A DNA stretch of 64,000 nucleotides, from contig CM030834.1 of assembly GCA_018105865.1 (NCBI GenBank), positions 3,547,115-3,611,114 of the forward strand, read 5' to 3'. This stretch comes from Metaphire vulgaris (lineage: Eukaryota > Annelida > Clitellata > Crassiclitellata > Megascolecidae). Below, one piece after another: positions 11,734-26,777 of this stretch. The notes below the pieces were generated by a model. The model saw nothing but the letters and a program-made list of their open reading frames with translations. It was not told the DNA's origin and made no database searches. Position 1 is the first letter of the stretch. Every line of letters begins with the position of its first letter. The translations under genes were made by a program, and so were the position numbers.

Positions 11734-14700
11734 AAATGCCTAAGATGCTAGGTAAAGACGCAGTTTAACAAAAGGGTCAATGGTCATTGGGGGTGGATGG
11801 GTGCAATAGCACTACACTGCTGTCTGCTGCCCAGGTTAGCAGCACTATTTTAACTATATCCTATAGGCTACAGTAAGGTATCCCAGACATTTTGAAACTG
11901 CGGCTCACTTCAGCGGTTTTGTAGCGTGTCGCGACCCTTATCATAACATGTAATATTTTTTTAAAATTGCATTTGGCCATCTGGCGAACGTTAGTTGAAA
12001 AGAATCTTTTGAGTTTTGAATAAATGGCAAAACAAAAGCTCTGATTCAATTCGAATGAAAATAATGGCACATATATTAAGCAGAATTATTCATATTTTGC
12101 CAAATAAGACAAAATGAGAGAAATAAATATTGAAATTTCTTGAAAATTATCTTCTTTAAAATGTTGCCAGGAACATACCTTTATTACGCTTTATAAAAAT
12201 CCTATGAGTATGGCAGAATCGCTTAACCGCCAGGTTGGTAGCGTCCCTTCTAATGTCTAATAGATTCCCTATTGATTGTGGAGTTTCAGAGCAAAATGGT
12301 CTTGAATACGCTTTCCTTGCGTTATTGCAAAATAAGATTAATTTTTAAAAGCACTATAGGCCAGGGTTTCCAAATTTTTTGAACTTTGCGACTCCCTTTA
12401 ACGGCTATGTAACATGCCACGACCCTGCAAACATATTGTCGAAAAAATTAGATAAAAACTAATCATTTTTAATATAAGCCGTATATGGAGTGTTGCAGGC
12501 AAATAAATTTCTTTAAACCCAAGCCCATTTGCAACTTTCAAGGCTTGTGACATTGTGGTATTCGTTAGAAAATGACACGTTTGAATCTAATTTCGCGCTA
12601 CCCCGCGACCCACTAAACTGATCCCTGCGACCCACAGTTTGGGAAGCACTGCGCTATAGCCATCGGCTGAGTGTCAGACCCACAGACAAATGTCAATAGA
12701 TTGTGGACTGCGAACAGAATAGAAGCCGCAATTTCCCTTCCAGCAAAGATCTCTGCGATCGGTCACACGAACCCGGGCTCACGTATTGCAAAATTTAAAA
12801 CTTAAATTAAAGTTATTATGTTTCTTAGCTAAAATTAAACTCAGTCATCTTTTTCAAGATCACACTGTTTGTTTAAACTTTGCCATTTTGTAATTCTTTC
12901 TATTTTTCAAATAATTTGCAATTTATCACAATTTGTGTATAATAAGAAGGTTAGTGGAGCTAAGAGAACAGCAGAAAAAGAAGGTGTTCGGAAAGGAGTT
13001 ATTGATGAAAATGCTCAAAATTTCTGATATGCTCAAATCAAATATGAACACTGAGCATAGAGTCATAAAGTCATAGAGCATGTCTGCATGTTTTCACTAT
13101 TCCTTGATCTCTATGGTGCCGTGTGTTATCGTAATCGATTTCTGTGTATGGGCGAAAGTTCAAATCTGCCTAGGGCGTCCAAAGGTCAAAAGATGGCCCT
13201 AGGCATGACCCGCGACCGATCACATTGTTAGGACTGCGATTGGATTCACGCAGCGGTTGGGGGTTCTAAGGTCACTTTCATTGACAAATAAATGTTAGCA
13301 ATTCGATCTTTGCATCCGACCTGTGGTAATGATGCCATAGTAGTGTGTTATTATAGGGTAGATGTCTTAATGTTCGATTGATACTCAACATTAGTTTTGG
13401 TTTGGCTTCACGGCTTTAAAAGGAGATAATACACATATAATAATTGCAAGAGTTCATGGGTCACGGGTCTAGGACAGTGTAAGCTAAGCTGTGCGCGAAT
13501 CGCATGGCACGCGCACAAAAGGAAAATCAGAGCGCACAAATTTTTGAATTTTTTCCTCATTGCTTTCATGTTATACACGTACTTACTGATAAAAATTCAC
13601 GTTTTGTTGAGAACTAGTAACGGCTCCATACAATTACTAACTTCTGGTCTAGACTATGGGCAAAATAGGTTTTTTATTTAATGATTTGTGTGAAGCACGC
13701 GTTTCCAAATATCGATAAAATTAAAAGAACAGAAAACCAGCGATAGAAATGTCTTAAAATAAAGATTTGAACTCATCGACGTAAACGTGAAAGAAAAAGT
13801 GTGAAGAGCCCAGCCCTGTACCTTCCCCATTCCCCATGGCAGTCTCTAAAAATGGGGACTTGCGCCTAGATGCCTAATAGAAGTTTGCGCCTATGTTTGA
13901 ACTGAAAACGAACAGCGACTTCATTTAAGAGTTCATGGTTTCGCTTGATTGTGAACAGTTTCAAGATCTAGCAAATCGAATGGTTGTATAGGAGGAACAT
14001 GTCTGACATTCAGCGCAAACTGTGAACCGCAATTTAGCTTAATGAATATGTTGAAGAACAAGAGAAGGAATCAATTAGATCAGGGATTCCCAAACATTTT
14101 GGAACTGTGGTCCACTTCAATGGTTTTGTAACGCGCCGCGACCCTAATAATAGCATGCAATATTTTAAAATGCATTACGCCATCTGGCGAACGTTAGTTG
14201 AAAAGAATCTTCTGAGTTTTGAATAAAAGGCAAAACAAAAGCTCTGGTTCGATTCGAATGAAAATATGGCAAATATATTAAGCAGAATTATTCATATTTT
14301 CGCCAAATAAGACAAAATGAGAGAAATAAATATTGAAATTTCTTGAAAACTGTCTTCTTTAAACTTTTGCACGAACATGCCTTTATTACGCGTCTTAAAA
14401 GTCCTATGAGTATGGCAAAATCGCTTAACCGCCAGGTTGTCGATAGTTAATTCGTGGAGATTGCCTATTGTTATTGGAGTTTCAGAGCAAAATGTTCGGA
14501 TACGCTTTCCTGGCGTTATTGCGAAATAAGATTAATTTTTAAAAAGTACTAAAGACCAGGGTTTCCTAAACTTTCTGGAACTGCGACTCACTTCAGTGGT
14601 TTTGTAACATTCCGCGACCCTGCAAACTTATTGTCAATGTCAACTAAATTAGATAAAATACTAATAATTTTAATACAAGCCGTATATGGAGTGTTGTAGG

Positions 14701-14797
14701 CATATAAATTTCTTAAAACCTAAGCCCATTTGCAACCTTCAAGGCTTGTGACATTGTGGTATTGGTTAGAAAATGACACTTTATAATCTAAAATCGG
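11734..14797. repeat. Duplicated block C, copy 1
   Basis: Corresponds to 17575-21835 and, for its distal 1.3 kb, to 41305-42655. Built from family R repeats (11870-12361, 14085-14560), the element 12362-12651 and intervening sequence with GAACTGAAAACGAACAGCG. No host gene seen. Confidence 0.75.
12362..12651. mobile_element. hAT-like repeat, CAGGGTTTCC...TTTGGGAAGCACTG
   Basis: Inverted ends CAGGGTTTCCAAA and AGTTTGGGAAGCACTG. Internal text GCGACCCACTAAACTGATCC. Relatives at 19396-19688, 21608-22119, 23009-23322, 28598-29051, 46552-46876 and 51581-51888. Confidence 0.65.
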
Positions 14798-15910
14798 GTG
14801 TCCGGCGAATTCGGACCCGGCTATATCGGACCGGACAATTGGGGCCGGCGATTTGGGGCCAAACAAATTGGGACCGGCGAATTCGGACCGAAAAAGCGGT
14901 CAATAGGGACCGGCGAATTCGGACCAAAGCAACTACCATCGATATATATTTATTTCTATCTCTATGATTAACCATTATCAAATTATGTAAGAAAATACAG
15001 AAGGAACAGAACATGAATTTATTCTCTGTCGAACGTCAACTAGCTGGAGAAGCCCCACCATTAAAGAAGAAACAATACCGAGAGCTGCATGATTCTCGTT
15101 TGCGATCGGCAGTACTGGGATACGATAATCGATTGTGGGACGAATACTTGCGTGGCTGTAGTCATAACATTCATCTCATCGATTGAACTTCTAAAATCAT
15201 GAGTGATATGCGCTTTTATGGACGTAACTTGATATCATTAACTAAGATTTGCTTGTTTTTTTGTCTGCAGTTAAGCCTACTTTCTCGTGCTTTTATATGT
15301 TAAAATGTTGCGTATATATATATATATATATCTTTTTATCGAACTTTATTCTACGTTTTAAAAAGTTCTTTTATCTCTTAAATTTTTAACACTAGTTTGT
15401 CTATTTTATATATACTAGAAGTTATTTAGGGAATGAGGGCATAATGGTTCATTGAGGCACTACGGAGCGGTAGTCTCTATAAAATGATCGTTACTCAAAA
15501 ACAAGCTACTCTCTTCAGTAACTTTAAATAAATGACATAAACAATCCTTGGGCGCTTTAACATTAGCATTAAACAAAAACTATGTTCAAATGCACAATCC
15601 TAATTAACAAATACGGACCAAATGCATGCAGAAAAAGATAATGACGTGCCCTGTCTTAACTGCAATAGTACTTTGTAGCCCAACTTTAAGGGCTAACTGG
15701 CAATAATTTCAATAACCAAACATTTTCTCGCTTCTTATATGACTGAGCACCAATGCGCCGAATTCGCCGGTCCGACCGGTCCTAATTCGCCGGTCCTAAT
15801 TCGCCGGTCCTAATTCGCCGGTCCTAATTCGCCGGTCCGAATTCGCCGGTCCGAATTCGCCGGCCCGATTTGTCCGGTCCGAAATAGCCGGGTCCGAATT
15901 GACCTAGCAC
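14798..15910 (+). mobile_element. Mutator-like (MULE) element with CCGGCGAATTCGG arrays
   Basis: 1113 bp. Long inverted ends, starting GTGTCCGGCGAATTCGG and (reverse) GTGCTAGGTCAATTCGG, continue as ACCCGGCTAT and CGGACCGGACAA for about 70 bp. Flanks CTAAAATCGG and CTAAAATCGC form a 9-10 bp duplication; the single empty site is at 42642-42651. Subterminal AATTCGCCGGTCC units are tandem at 15756-15870. Encodes a MULE-like C-terminal peptide. Confidence 0.82.
15013..15186 (+). pseudogene. MULE transposase C-terminal remnant (57 residues)
   Basis: ATG at 15013 to TGA gives RQLAGEAPPLKKKQYRELHD and DEYLRGCSHNIHLID. This resembles the extreme C-terminus I associate with metazoan MULE transposases (a LxAGxxPP, YRxLxxRI, YLRGxxHNI pattern). 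The DDE domain and zinc finger are absent. Assignment is from motif memory, supported by the 9-10 bp target duplication. Confidence 0.6.
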
Positions 15911-16257
15911 CTAAAATCGCGCGACCCACTAGAATGATCCCCGCGATCAATGTCAGGAGCAAGGGCACATTACAGTTTCGGCGCCTGTATACGGCTGCCA
16001 GCACGTGTCTGTACGCAGTGATGTTAACAAGGACCGACCCCCCAAGAACGAAGATAAGGACAAGGACCGACTCCCCAAGGACGAGGATAAGGACGAGGAC
16101 TTACCCCGCAAGCACAAGGACCACAAGGACTGACCCCCAAGGACAAGGATCAAGGACAAGGATCAACCTCTGTCAAAAAGTCGGATAGGAAAAAACCAAA
16201 CACAGTTTCAATTTGAATCACAAAATTAGAAAAGCAAATTTAAAAAAAAACATAATG

Positions 16258-16656
<399 letters not shown>

Positions 16657-16936
16657 ATACTACTCTTACATTGGAACATAATTATCAGTACAATTGAAAA
16701 TGGTATACAAGTAATTTGGTCCTTATAAGGACTTTTCAAAGACTAAGTTACAAGGACCAGGACAAGGACCGATCTGCAAGGACGAGGATAAGGACAAGGA
16801 CCGAACCCCCAAGGACGAGGATAAAGACGAAAACTGACTCCCCAAGGACGAGGACAAGGACAAGGACTTCAAATTGGTCCTTAAGGAGTCCTTAAGGACA
16901 AGGACCAGGACAAGGATTAACATCACTGTCTGTACG

Positions 16937-17560
16937 TTGCACCGATTCGTCGCCGTTCTCGGCATTTTCCGATGTTTTGCGACTGGATTTTACGCCAATC
17001 GCGAGGACTGCGTTCCACTCGTCGGTTTTTCCGAAGAGTTACTCGCCGTCCTCCACTCTTTCCACGTCCTTCTGGCAGCTTCAAGTCGGTCGCCGTCGCT
17101 GTCGAGGCTCCGCCAATGGGCCGCCATTGAAATGGCCGCCGCGTGACAAATCAACGGGACTGCGCGATTGACTGTCGTTCCAGGACTTCGCTGAAACATT
17201 CATCAACGTCGGATTTGCCGATAACGGTGGCGAACTATATTATCCAGCGGAAGACCGCTTCTTCGGAATTCGCCGTCGAATAGGATGTTAACCGTCCGCA
17301 GATCGAATTCTTCCATCTCGCGGGTGGTCTACAACACCATCTTTCCGCTCTTCGCTAACGTGTTTTTTACGGAAGGACCGCTTCTCGTGGACTCGACGCC
17401 AGTTTCTTCATGACAGCGAGTTTCTTTTGCCATCCGAATGGATTTTTAACATCGCCATTTTGACCTTCATTGATACGTTAGCGCTGTCAAAGCGCTTTTG
17501 ATTTTGGTATTAACTATGTTACGGCGCTATAAAAAATGTAAAACCTGCGACAGAGATTCC
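16937..17560. repeat. Duplicated block D, copy 1
   Basis: Matches 42708-43300 (CACCGATTCGTCGCCGTT onward); part also resembles 34690-34830. Ends with an L2-like 3' tail, TTAACTATGTTACGGCGC. GC-rich short frames occur but no recognisable protein. Confidence 0.75.
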
Positions 17561-17574
17561 CTATTGATTCCCTA

Positions 17575-20500
17575 TTCCCGTATGGTGCCAAATGAATTGA
17601 CAACCAGAATGCTTAAGGTGCTAGGTAAAGACGCAGTTTAACAAAAGGGTCAATGGTCATTGGGGGTGGATGGGTGCAATAGCACTACACTGCTGTCTGC
17701 TGCACAGGTTAGCAGCACTATTATAACTATAGCCTATAGGCTACAGTAGGGTATCCCAGACATTTTGAAACTGCGGCTCACTTCAGCGGTTTTGTAGCGT
17801 GTCGCGACCCTTATCATAACATGTAATATAAAAAATAATTAGGCCATCTGGCGAACGTTAGTTGAAAAAAATCTTTTGAGTTTTGAATAAGTGGCAAAAC
17901 AGAAGCTCTGATTCAATTCGAATGAAAATAATGGCACATATATTAAGCAGAATTATTCATATTTTGCCAAATAAGACAAAATGAGAGAAATAAATATTGA
18001 AATTTCTTGAAAATTATCTTCTTTAAAATTTTGCCAGGAACATACCTTTATTACGCTTTATAAAAATCCTATGAGTATGGCTAAATCAGCAACCGTTAGG
18101 TGTCAAGACCCCCTTTAATTGATTCCCTATTGTTAATTTGTTAGTGGAGTTTCAGAGCAAAATGGTCGGAATACGCTTTCCTTGCGTTATTGCGTAATAA
18201 GATTAATCTTTCAAAAGTACTTATTATAGAAGTCGGTTGTGGCGATTACGCAGACTAGGAGTCTTCAATGTTCAGATTTCAAAGTATTGACCCAGACCAG
18301 ATAAGATTCGTCAATTCTGCACCCACATTCAATTTGATTTTAAATTTGCAAATTTTTCAAACCGCATTTCAGAACATTTTAAGCATTAGTCGTAAATGTT
18401 AAAGTCGTAGAAAATAATTTAAAAGTTTTTGTTGAAAATTCCAACCCGGTCAAAGAAAGTGAAAAGTTAAAAGAATGTTTTTGAATTTTTGCGAGGCAGA
18501 CTCTCGTGAATTTGATCAGACATATTCCGACTCGTTGGTAACAGTCCGTCTAATAGATTCTCTTTCTCAGCTTTAATTCCTTATTGTTATTGGAGTTTCA
18601 GAGCAAAATGGTCGGAATACGCTTTCCTTGCGTTATTGCGAAATAAGATTAATTTTTAAAAGTACTATAGGCCAGGGGTTTCCCAATCTTTTTGGAACTG
18701 TGCGACTCATTTTAGCAGTTTTGTAACATGCCGTGACCATGAAAACTTATTGTCGACTAAAATTGAATAGAAGTTTCATAAAACACTAATCATTTTATTA
18801 TAAGCTATGTATGGAGGATTGCAGCCTTGCAGGCATGCATATAAACTTCTTAAAACCCAAACCTACTTGCAACTTTCAAGGCCTGTGACATTGTGGTATT
18901 GGTTTGAAAATGAGGAGGAACATGTCTGACATTCAGCGCAAACTGTGAACCGCAATTTAGCTTAATAAATATGTTGAAGAACATATCATAACATGTAATA
19001 TTTTTTAAAATTGCATTTGGCCATCTGGCGAACGTTAGTTGAAAATAATCTTTTGAGTTTTGAATAAGTGGCAAAACAGAAGCTCTGATTCAATTCGAAT
19101 GAAAATAATGGCACATATATTAAGCAGAATTATTCATATTTTGCCAAATAAGACAAAATGAAAGAAATAAATATTGAAATTCCTTGAAAATTATCTTCTT
19201 TAAAATTTTGCCAGGAACATACCTTTATTACGCTTCATAAATATCCTATGAATATGGCAAAATCGCTTAACCGCCAGGTCCTCTAAAACCTGTGACAGAG
19301 ATTCCCTATTGTTAGTGGAGTTTCAGAGCAAAATGGTCTTGAATACGCTTTCCTTGCGTTATTGCGAAGTAAGATTAATTTTTAAAAGCACTATGGACCA
19401 GAGGTTTCCAAATTTTTGGAACTTTGCGACTCCCTTTAGCGGCTATGCAACATACCACGAGCCTGCAAACATATTGTCGAATAAATTAGATAAACACTAA
19501 TCATTTTAATATAAGCCGTATATATATGTTGCAGGCATATAAATTTCTTTAAACCCAAGCCCATTTGCAACTTTCAAGGCTTGTGACATTACGGTATTCG
19601 TTAGAAAATGACACTTTTGAATCTAATTTCGCGCTACCCCGCGACCCACTAAACTGATCCCTGCGACCCACAGTTTGGGAAGCACTGAGCTATAAGTCAC
19701 CGGTTGTGAGTGTCAGACCCACAGACAAATGTCAATAGATTGTGGACTGCGAACAGAATAGAAGCCGCAATTTCCCTTCCCGCAATTCCCGCAAAGATCT
19801 CTGCGGTCGGTCACACGAACCCGAGTTCACGTATTGCAAAATTTAAACTTAAATTAAAGTTATTATGCTCCTTAGTTAAAATTAAATTCAGTCACCCTTT
19901 TCAAGATCATACTGTTTGTTTAAACTTTGCCATTTTGTAATTCTTTCTATTTTTCAAATAATTTGCAATTTATCACAATTTGTGTATAATAAGAAGGTTA
20001 GTGGAGCTAAGAGAAGAGCAGAAAAAGAAGATGTTCGGAAAGGAGTTATTGATGAAAATGCTCAAAATTTCTGATATGCTCAAATCAAATATGAACACTG
20101 AGCATAGATAGAGTCATAGAGCATGTCTGCATGTTTTTAAATTTTCCTTGATCTCCATGGTGTCGTGTGTTATCGTAATCGATCTCTGTGAATGCCACTG
20201 AATGGGCGAAAATTCAAATCTGCCTAGGGCGTCCAAAGGTCAAAAGATGACCGTAGGCATGACCCGCGACCAATCACATTGTTAGGACTGCGATTGGAGT
20301 CACGCAGCGATTGGGGGTTCTAAGGTCACTATCATTGACAAATAAAAGTTAACAATTCAATCTTTTGCATCCGACCTGTGGTAATAATGCCACTGTAGTG
20401 TGTTATTATAGGGTAGTTACTGTAAATGCCTTAATGTTCGATTGATACTCAACATTAGTTTTGGTTTGGCTTCACGGCTTTAAAAGCAGATAATACACCT

Positions 20501-21835
20501 AAATTATATTTGCAAGAGTTCATGGATCACGGGTCTAGGGCAATGTTCCCGCTAAGCTGTACGCGTGTCGCATGGCAAGCGCACACAGGAAAACAAAGCG
20601 CACAAATTTTTGATTTTTTTCCTCATTGCTTTCATGTTATACACGTACTTACTGATAGAAATTCACGTTTTGTTGAGAACTAGTAACGGCTCCACACAAT
20701 TACTAACTTCTGGTCTACACTATGGGCAAAGAGGTCTTTTATTAAATGATTTGTGCAAAGCATGCGGTTCCAAATATCGATAAAATGAAAAGAACAGAAA
20801 GCCAGCGATAGAAATGTCTTAGAATAGAGAATTTAATTAATTTACGTCAACGTGGAAGAAAAAGTTTGAAGAGCCCAGCCCTGTACCTTCCCCATTCCCT
20901 ATGGCAACCTCTAAAAAAATGGGGGACTTGAGCTCAGAGGCTTAATAGAAGTTTGCGCCTATGTTTGAACTGAAAACGAACAGCGACTTCATTTAAGAGT
21001 TCGTGGTTTCGCTTGATAGTGAACAGTTTCAAGATCTAGCAAATCGAATGGATACAGGACGAATATGTCTGACATTCAGCGCAAACTGTGAACCGCAATT
21101 TAGGTTAATGAATATGTTGAAGAACAAGAGAAGGAATCAATTAGATCAAGGATTTCCAAACATTTTGGAACTGTGGCTCACGTCAACGGTTTTGTAACGA
21201 TCCGACACCCTCATAATAGCATGTAATATAAAAAAACTGCATTATGCCATCTAGCGAACGTTACTTTTGAGTTTGAAATAAATGGCAAAACAAAAGCTCT
21301 GATTCAATTCATGAAACATTTGGCAGATATATTAGGCAGGAAAATTCATTATTTTTGCTTAAGACGGAAGGAGAGAAATAGATATCAACATTTCTTAAAA
21401 ATTGCCTCTTTTAAAATTTTGCTAGGAACATACCTTTATTACGCGTCTTAGAAATCCTATGAATATGGCAAATTCGCTTAACCGCGAGGTAATACAAACC
21501 GTTCAAGAAAGATTCCTATTGTTATTGGAGTTTCAGAGCAAAAATGGTCGCAATACGCTTTATTGTGAAATAAAATTAATTTTTAAAAGTAGTAGGCCTA
21601 AATGGCCTATAGTCTCTCAAACTTTTTGGACCTGCGACCACTTCAGGAAGTTCAGAGGTATTGTAACATGCCGTGGCCTTGCAAACTTACTGTCGACTAA
21701 AATTGGATAAAAGTTTCATAAAACACTAATCATTTTAATATAAGCCGTGTATGGAGGATTGTAGGCATATAAATGTCTTAAAACCTAAGCCTACTCGCAA
21801 CTTTCAAGGCTTGTGACATTGTGGTATTGATTAGA
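17575..21835. repeat. Duplicated block C, copy 2
   Basis: Corresponds to block C copy 1, with an extra internal repeat of family R (17745-18230, 18955-19395, 21145-21600) and a hAT-like copy at 19396-19688. No host gene seen. Confidence 0.75.
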
Positions 21836-22119
21836 AAATGCAACTTTGAATCTAATTTCGTGCTACCCCGCGACCCACTAGAGTAGACTGAGCCCTGCGA
21901 CCAGGGCGCGATTTGCGGGAGGGAAGGCGGGAATCTCCCCCCACTGCCCAACTGCATCCCCCTACTGCTACATCCCCCACCACTACATCTCCCCACTGCT
22001 ACAGTTTCCAACAACTACATCCCTCCAAGCTCGACGTATCCCCCCACTGCTCCAAGTCACAAATCGCACCCTGCCTGCGACCCACTTTTGGGTCGCGACA
22101 CACAGTTTGGGAAGCACTG
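21608..22119. mobile_element. hAT-like repeat (TTTGGGAAGCACTG family) with internal C-rich insertion
   Basis: Ends GGCACAC.. are decayed on the left; right end AGTTTGGGAAGCACTG. A CCCCCACTGCTACATC-type short repeat occupies about 21905-22075. Confidence 0.5.
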
Positions 22120-22136
22120 AATTAGAGGAATACCAT

Positions 22137-22300
22137 CTAGACAGGTACCCTGTCTTCCTCATGATGTGGCCAAAGTACGACAGTTTTCTTCTTTTGATAG
22201 ACTCCAAAAAATTCTGTTGTAACACATCCCTTCTCTAATACCCATTCATTAGTTCTTTTTTCTGCATATATATCATGAACAGATAAAACATAACATAACA
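22137..22300 (-). mobile_element. RTE-like LINE C-terminal fragment
   Basis: Minus frames give KRTNEWVLEK and NFLESIKRRKLSYFGHIMRK, the conserved region before the RTE-like ORF2 end, with one frameshift. Confidence 0.7.
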
Positions 22301-22689
22301 TCATGCAATGGACTGGAAAGACAATGGAAATGGCGATCCGAATGTCAGACAAGAATGAAGACAGTGGAACAAGATCATTCATGATACGGTCCACCCTCGT
22401 AGCGAGGATGGCTGAATACAAGACAAAAGATCTAGACATGATGATGCGCATTAAGAATCATCTTCTTGGAGGAAGTGTTACTGACCTGGATCGAATGGGC
22501 ACATAGTAAGGATCGAAAAGAAACTCTAAAGGCATGAAAATCATAACCCCTTTGCAAATTTCTAATGCCTGATTTGTGATGATTGAATTTTCAAACTAAT
22601 AAATGTCTTATATGGTTAACCAAATGTGTAATCATAGTCGTAAACTACTACTACCTCAACCACTCAAAAAATTGACAATCCTAAACTAG

Positions 22690-22890
22690 TTTTGGCTCCT
22701 GACACCACAATAATCCCTGTTCCAACTGCAAGAAATCTCGGATTCAAATATGATTCTTTTCTAAACTTCGAATCAGAAATCTCCAAACTTTCAAAAGCCT
22801 GCTATGTTCATATTCGTGACCTCTACATAACTTCCGACCACATTAAGAGAAACGAAAGGAATTCGCAGCAATACGACGATTTAAGCCTTC
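22690..22890 (+). mobile_element. L2-like LINE reverse transcriptase fragment
   Basis: APDTTIIPVPTARNLGFKYD and SEISKLSKACYVHIRDL match the region after the catalytic core in L2-type elements. Confidence 0.75.
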
Positions 22891-23008
22891 TGATAGACCT
22901 ACAATATATAATATCCCGCGAATTCCGAGTCCTTGAAACCACCAATTGAAAACGTTCACATATGCGAATGTCAGCACAAGTGTCGCTGGTCAGCTTACGG
23001 CAGCAATG

Positions 23009-23322
23009 CAGGGTTTCCCAAACTTTTGGAACTGCGCGACTCACTTCAGCGGCTTTGTAAAATGCCGAGGCCCTGCAAAACTTATTGTCAACTAAAATTT
23101 GGATAAAACACTAATCACTTTAATATAAGCCGTGTATGGAGGATTGCAGGCATATAAATTTCTTAAAACCTAAGCCTTCTTGCAACTTTAAAGACTTCTG
23201 ACATTGCGTGTTATTGGTTAGAAAATGACGTTTTTGAATCTAATTTCGTGCTACCCCGCGACCCATTAGACTGATCCCTGCGACCCACTTTTGGGTCGTG
23301 ATCCACAGTTTGGGAAAGACTG
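23009..23322. mobile_element. hAT-like repeat (CAGGGTTTCCCAAAC ends)
   Basis: CAGGGTTTCCCAAACTTTTG at the left and CAGTTTGGGAAAGACTG at the right. Same family as 12362-12651. Confidence 0.65.
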
Positions 23323-23914
23323 GCTTAGTGGACTTCATCCGATATTCGTCTTTCTCGGCCATAATTAATGTTATTTTATCCTCAACGTGATTCGCACCTC
23401 AAGTCAAGTGCCGACCAAATGCAGCCATCTGATTTTATTATCCCGGTCGCAGAGGGCGCTGGCAAGATGTCCGGGGGGTGAGGGTGGAGCGGGTTGGGTG
23501 TAGGGATGGGATAGAAGGTAAGTCTCACGGCCATGCAGAGGGAAAGCTCCGCTAACACGAATGCTTCGCAGACTGCATTATTCCAGCAGAATCCGTGTTA
23601 CCTAATGTCCGTAATAACGGAGGTTTACCCTAAATGTGGCTTATAACACAGGAGAGATCCTACTAAACCACATAACCCCAGTTATTATTTTTAAAATTAT
23701 TGTTATTGATATTATGTTTACGAATTATTGTAACCAAAGGAATGATGAACCACGCGTGTAAGATATTTTTAAGTAAAAGCAAAAGTTCAAGTACATTTAT
23801 TACGGAACAGCTATTTTCAATAGTTAGTTAATTAGGCAATAATCATTTCAATGATAATTTCAAAAGAAACCATTTGTTTCTTTATAACAAAACTAAGCGA
23901 TTTATTTATTTATT
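23323..23914. other. No gene seen
   Basis: Includes a SINE/LINE-type tail CCTACTAAACCACATAACCC at 23659-23680 and AT-rich sequence. Confidence 0.5.
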
Positions 23915-25052
<1,138 letters not shown>

Positions 25053-25164
25053 AATTGCATTTCAAAAGCGCATTTTAACTGTCTCATCATAAATTGAATA
25101 TTTTCATACATTTATAGTAAGAGATAAGCTAGCTTCTATGCTGCCCAGTGGATCAATAGTTGAT

Positions 25165-25169
<5 letters not shown>

Positions 25170-25225
<56 letters not shown>

Positions 25226-25351
25226 CAGAGAGAGAGACAGAGAGACAGAGAGAGAGAGACAGAGAGAGAGACAGAGAGAGACAGAGAGAGACAGAGAGAG
25301 ACAGAGAGAGACAGAGAGAGACAGAGACAAAGACAGAGACAGAGACAGCCT
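25170..25351. repeat. (GA)n / (CAGAGA)n microsatellite
   Basis: GA dinucleotides then ACAGAGAG units. Open frames on both strands are repeat translations. Confidence 0.95.
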
Positions 25352-25376
25352 CGCGGTGAGTAGCATGCTTCCATGC

Positions 25377-25616
25377 TTTCCAGGTCATTTGCAGTGTCAG
25401 GGCCAAAGACATGGAACAATCTACTGATGTCTGTTAAATCATGCTGTTCTCTGTCATCCTTCAAGAAAATTCTAAAGACTTCTTCCATGTATTTTGTTTT
25501 CTTTTTTATATGATTACTGTTGTTTAATTTTATTTGTAGGCCTAAAGCTGGACTCTGTAATGTGTCCTTGCTTCTGACATTTGGTAGGCTAATATGGCGC
25601 ATAAGAAATTGTCAGT

Positions 25617-25712
<96 letters not shown>
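25377..25712 (+). mobile_element. L2-like LINE 3' end with palindromic (AAT)n(ATT)n tail
   Basis: Reads GPKTWNNLLMSVKSCCSLSS then FKKILKTSS, the common C-terminus of L2-like ORF2, a 3' UTR ending GCGCATAAGAAATTGTCAGT, then AAT units that switch to ATT units at about 25676. Confidence 0.75.
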
Positions 25713-25715
<3 letters not shown>

Positions 25716-26354
25716 CTTGTGCTCTCTAACTCGTAGTGCATAAAGTCGTTGTCTTATGTGATAGATCACATAATAGAGAGAGAGAGAGAGGAGGAGGATG
25801 AGTAGAGAAGGAAAGGAATTGTATTGCTTGTATCCGTGGGGTATCCCAATGGATGTACATCTAAGGGAAACGAGAGAATTTCCTTTTGCGAAATGAAGAA
25901 ATAATCGAATTATTGAGAGATGAGATCCTCTGGAGATGAAAAATCACATCGTGAACACAAACAGAGCGACATCCGATCAAGGGAAAAATCTTCTCTGTCG
26001 TTTTTAAGATAATAAAAAGACACAAATGATTGTCGGTAAAATATATTCGCTAATTTGGATTTTGGATTTCGCAGATTTATAGCCTAACTGCAATTTTCGC
26101 CTAGTTCTTTTGAAAAATATATACAGTAATAGGCTATTAGGGCCTACATGCATTCTCTTGTCTTACATACTATAATGTCGCTATGACAGTTAGTCCTATC
26201 TTCATTTAGGCATAATTGTATTTTCGCAGTGGCGTATAGCTATTGTATCTTCGACTGATTTCGTGGTCGCTTTAGACTAATTGAAAGTAAACACTTTCCT
26301 GCTGTAAAATGTTCTTTTTCCATTAGTTTATGCTCCATTTGTTCAAAATCCTTG
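25713..26354. other. No gene seen
   Basis: AT-rich sequence with a short GA run at 25773-25790. No recognised domain. Confidence 0.5.
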
Positions 26355-26774
26355 GGGGCCGTCCATATAGTAGGTACGCAAAAGAGTAATATTTTCACCA
26401 CCCCTCCCCCTGTTGCACACCGTACATTTTGGTTACCCCCTATGCGTACGTACAAATTAACAACACCCCCGGCACGGTGAAAAATAATTTTTAGCCATAG
26501 ACAAAAAGCATTTGTTCACTATTAAACTAAAGGTTTTTAATATTTAAAAAACCGTGGGAACAATAGCTGGGACCCTTTATTTGACCGTGAGAAAGTAATT
26601 GTGTTCAAATCAAATGTTTGTGTGAATATACCAGCCTTCTATCTATTTATAAATTTGAATGTGCGTACCCATAAATTCAGTCGTGACCCCTCCTCCCGTA
26701 CGCTTCCGTACGCAAAATCGCCTAAATCTCAAACCCCCTTCCCTTCGGTGCGTATGTACTATATGGACGGCCCC
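26355..26774. mobile_element. PIF/Harbinger-like MITE, GGGGCCGTCCATATAGTA ends
   Basis: Inverted ends GGGGCCGTCCATATAGTA and TACTATATGGACGGCCCC; flanking TTG on both sides is compatible with a 3-bp duplication. No transposase. Confidence 0.75.
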
Positions 26775-26777
26775 TTG

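Noticed and set aside
11323..13205. Single 1.9-kb element between CAGGGCCACC and GATGGCCCTAG
   Set aside because: The ends pair as inverted repeats, but flanking bases do not form a duplication and unrelated repeats lie between.
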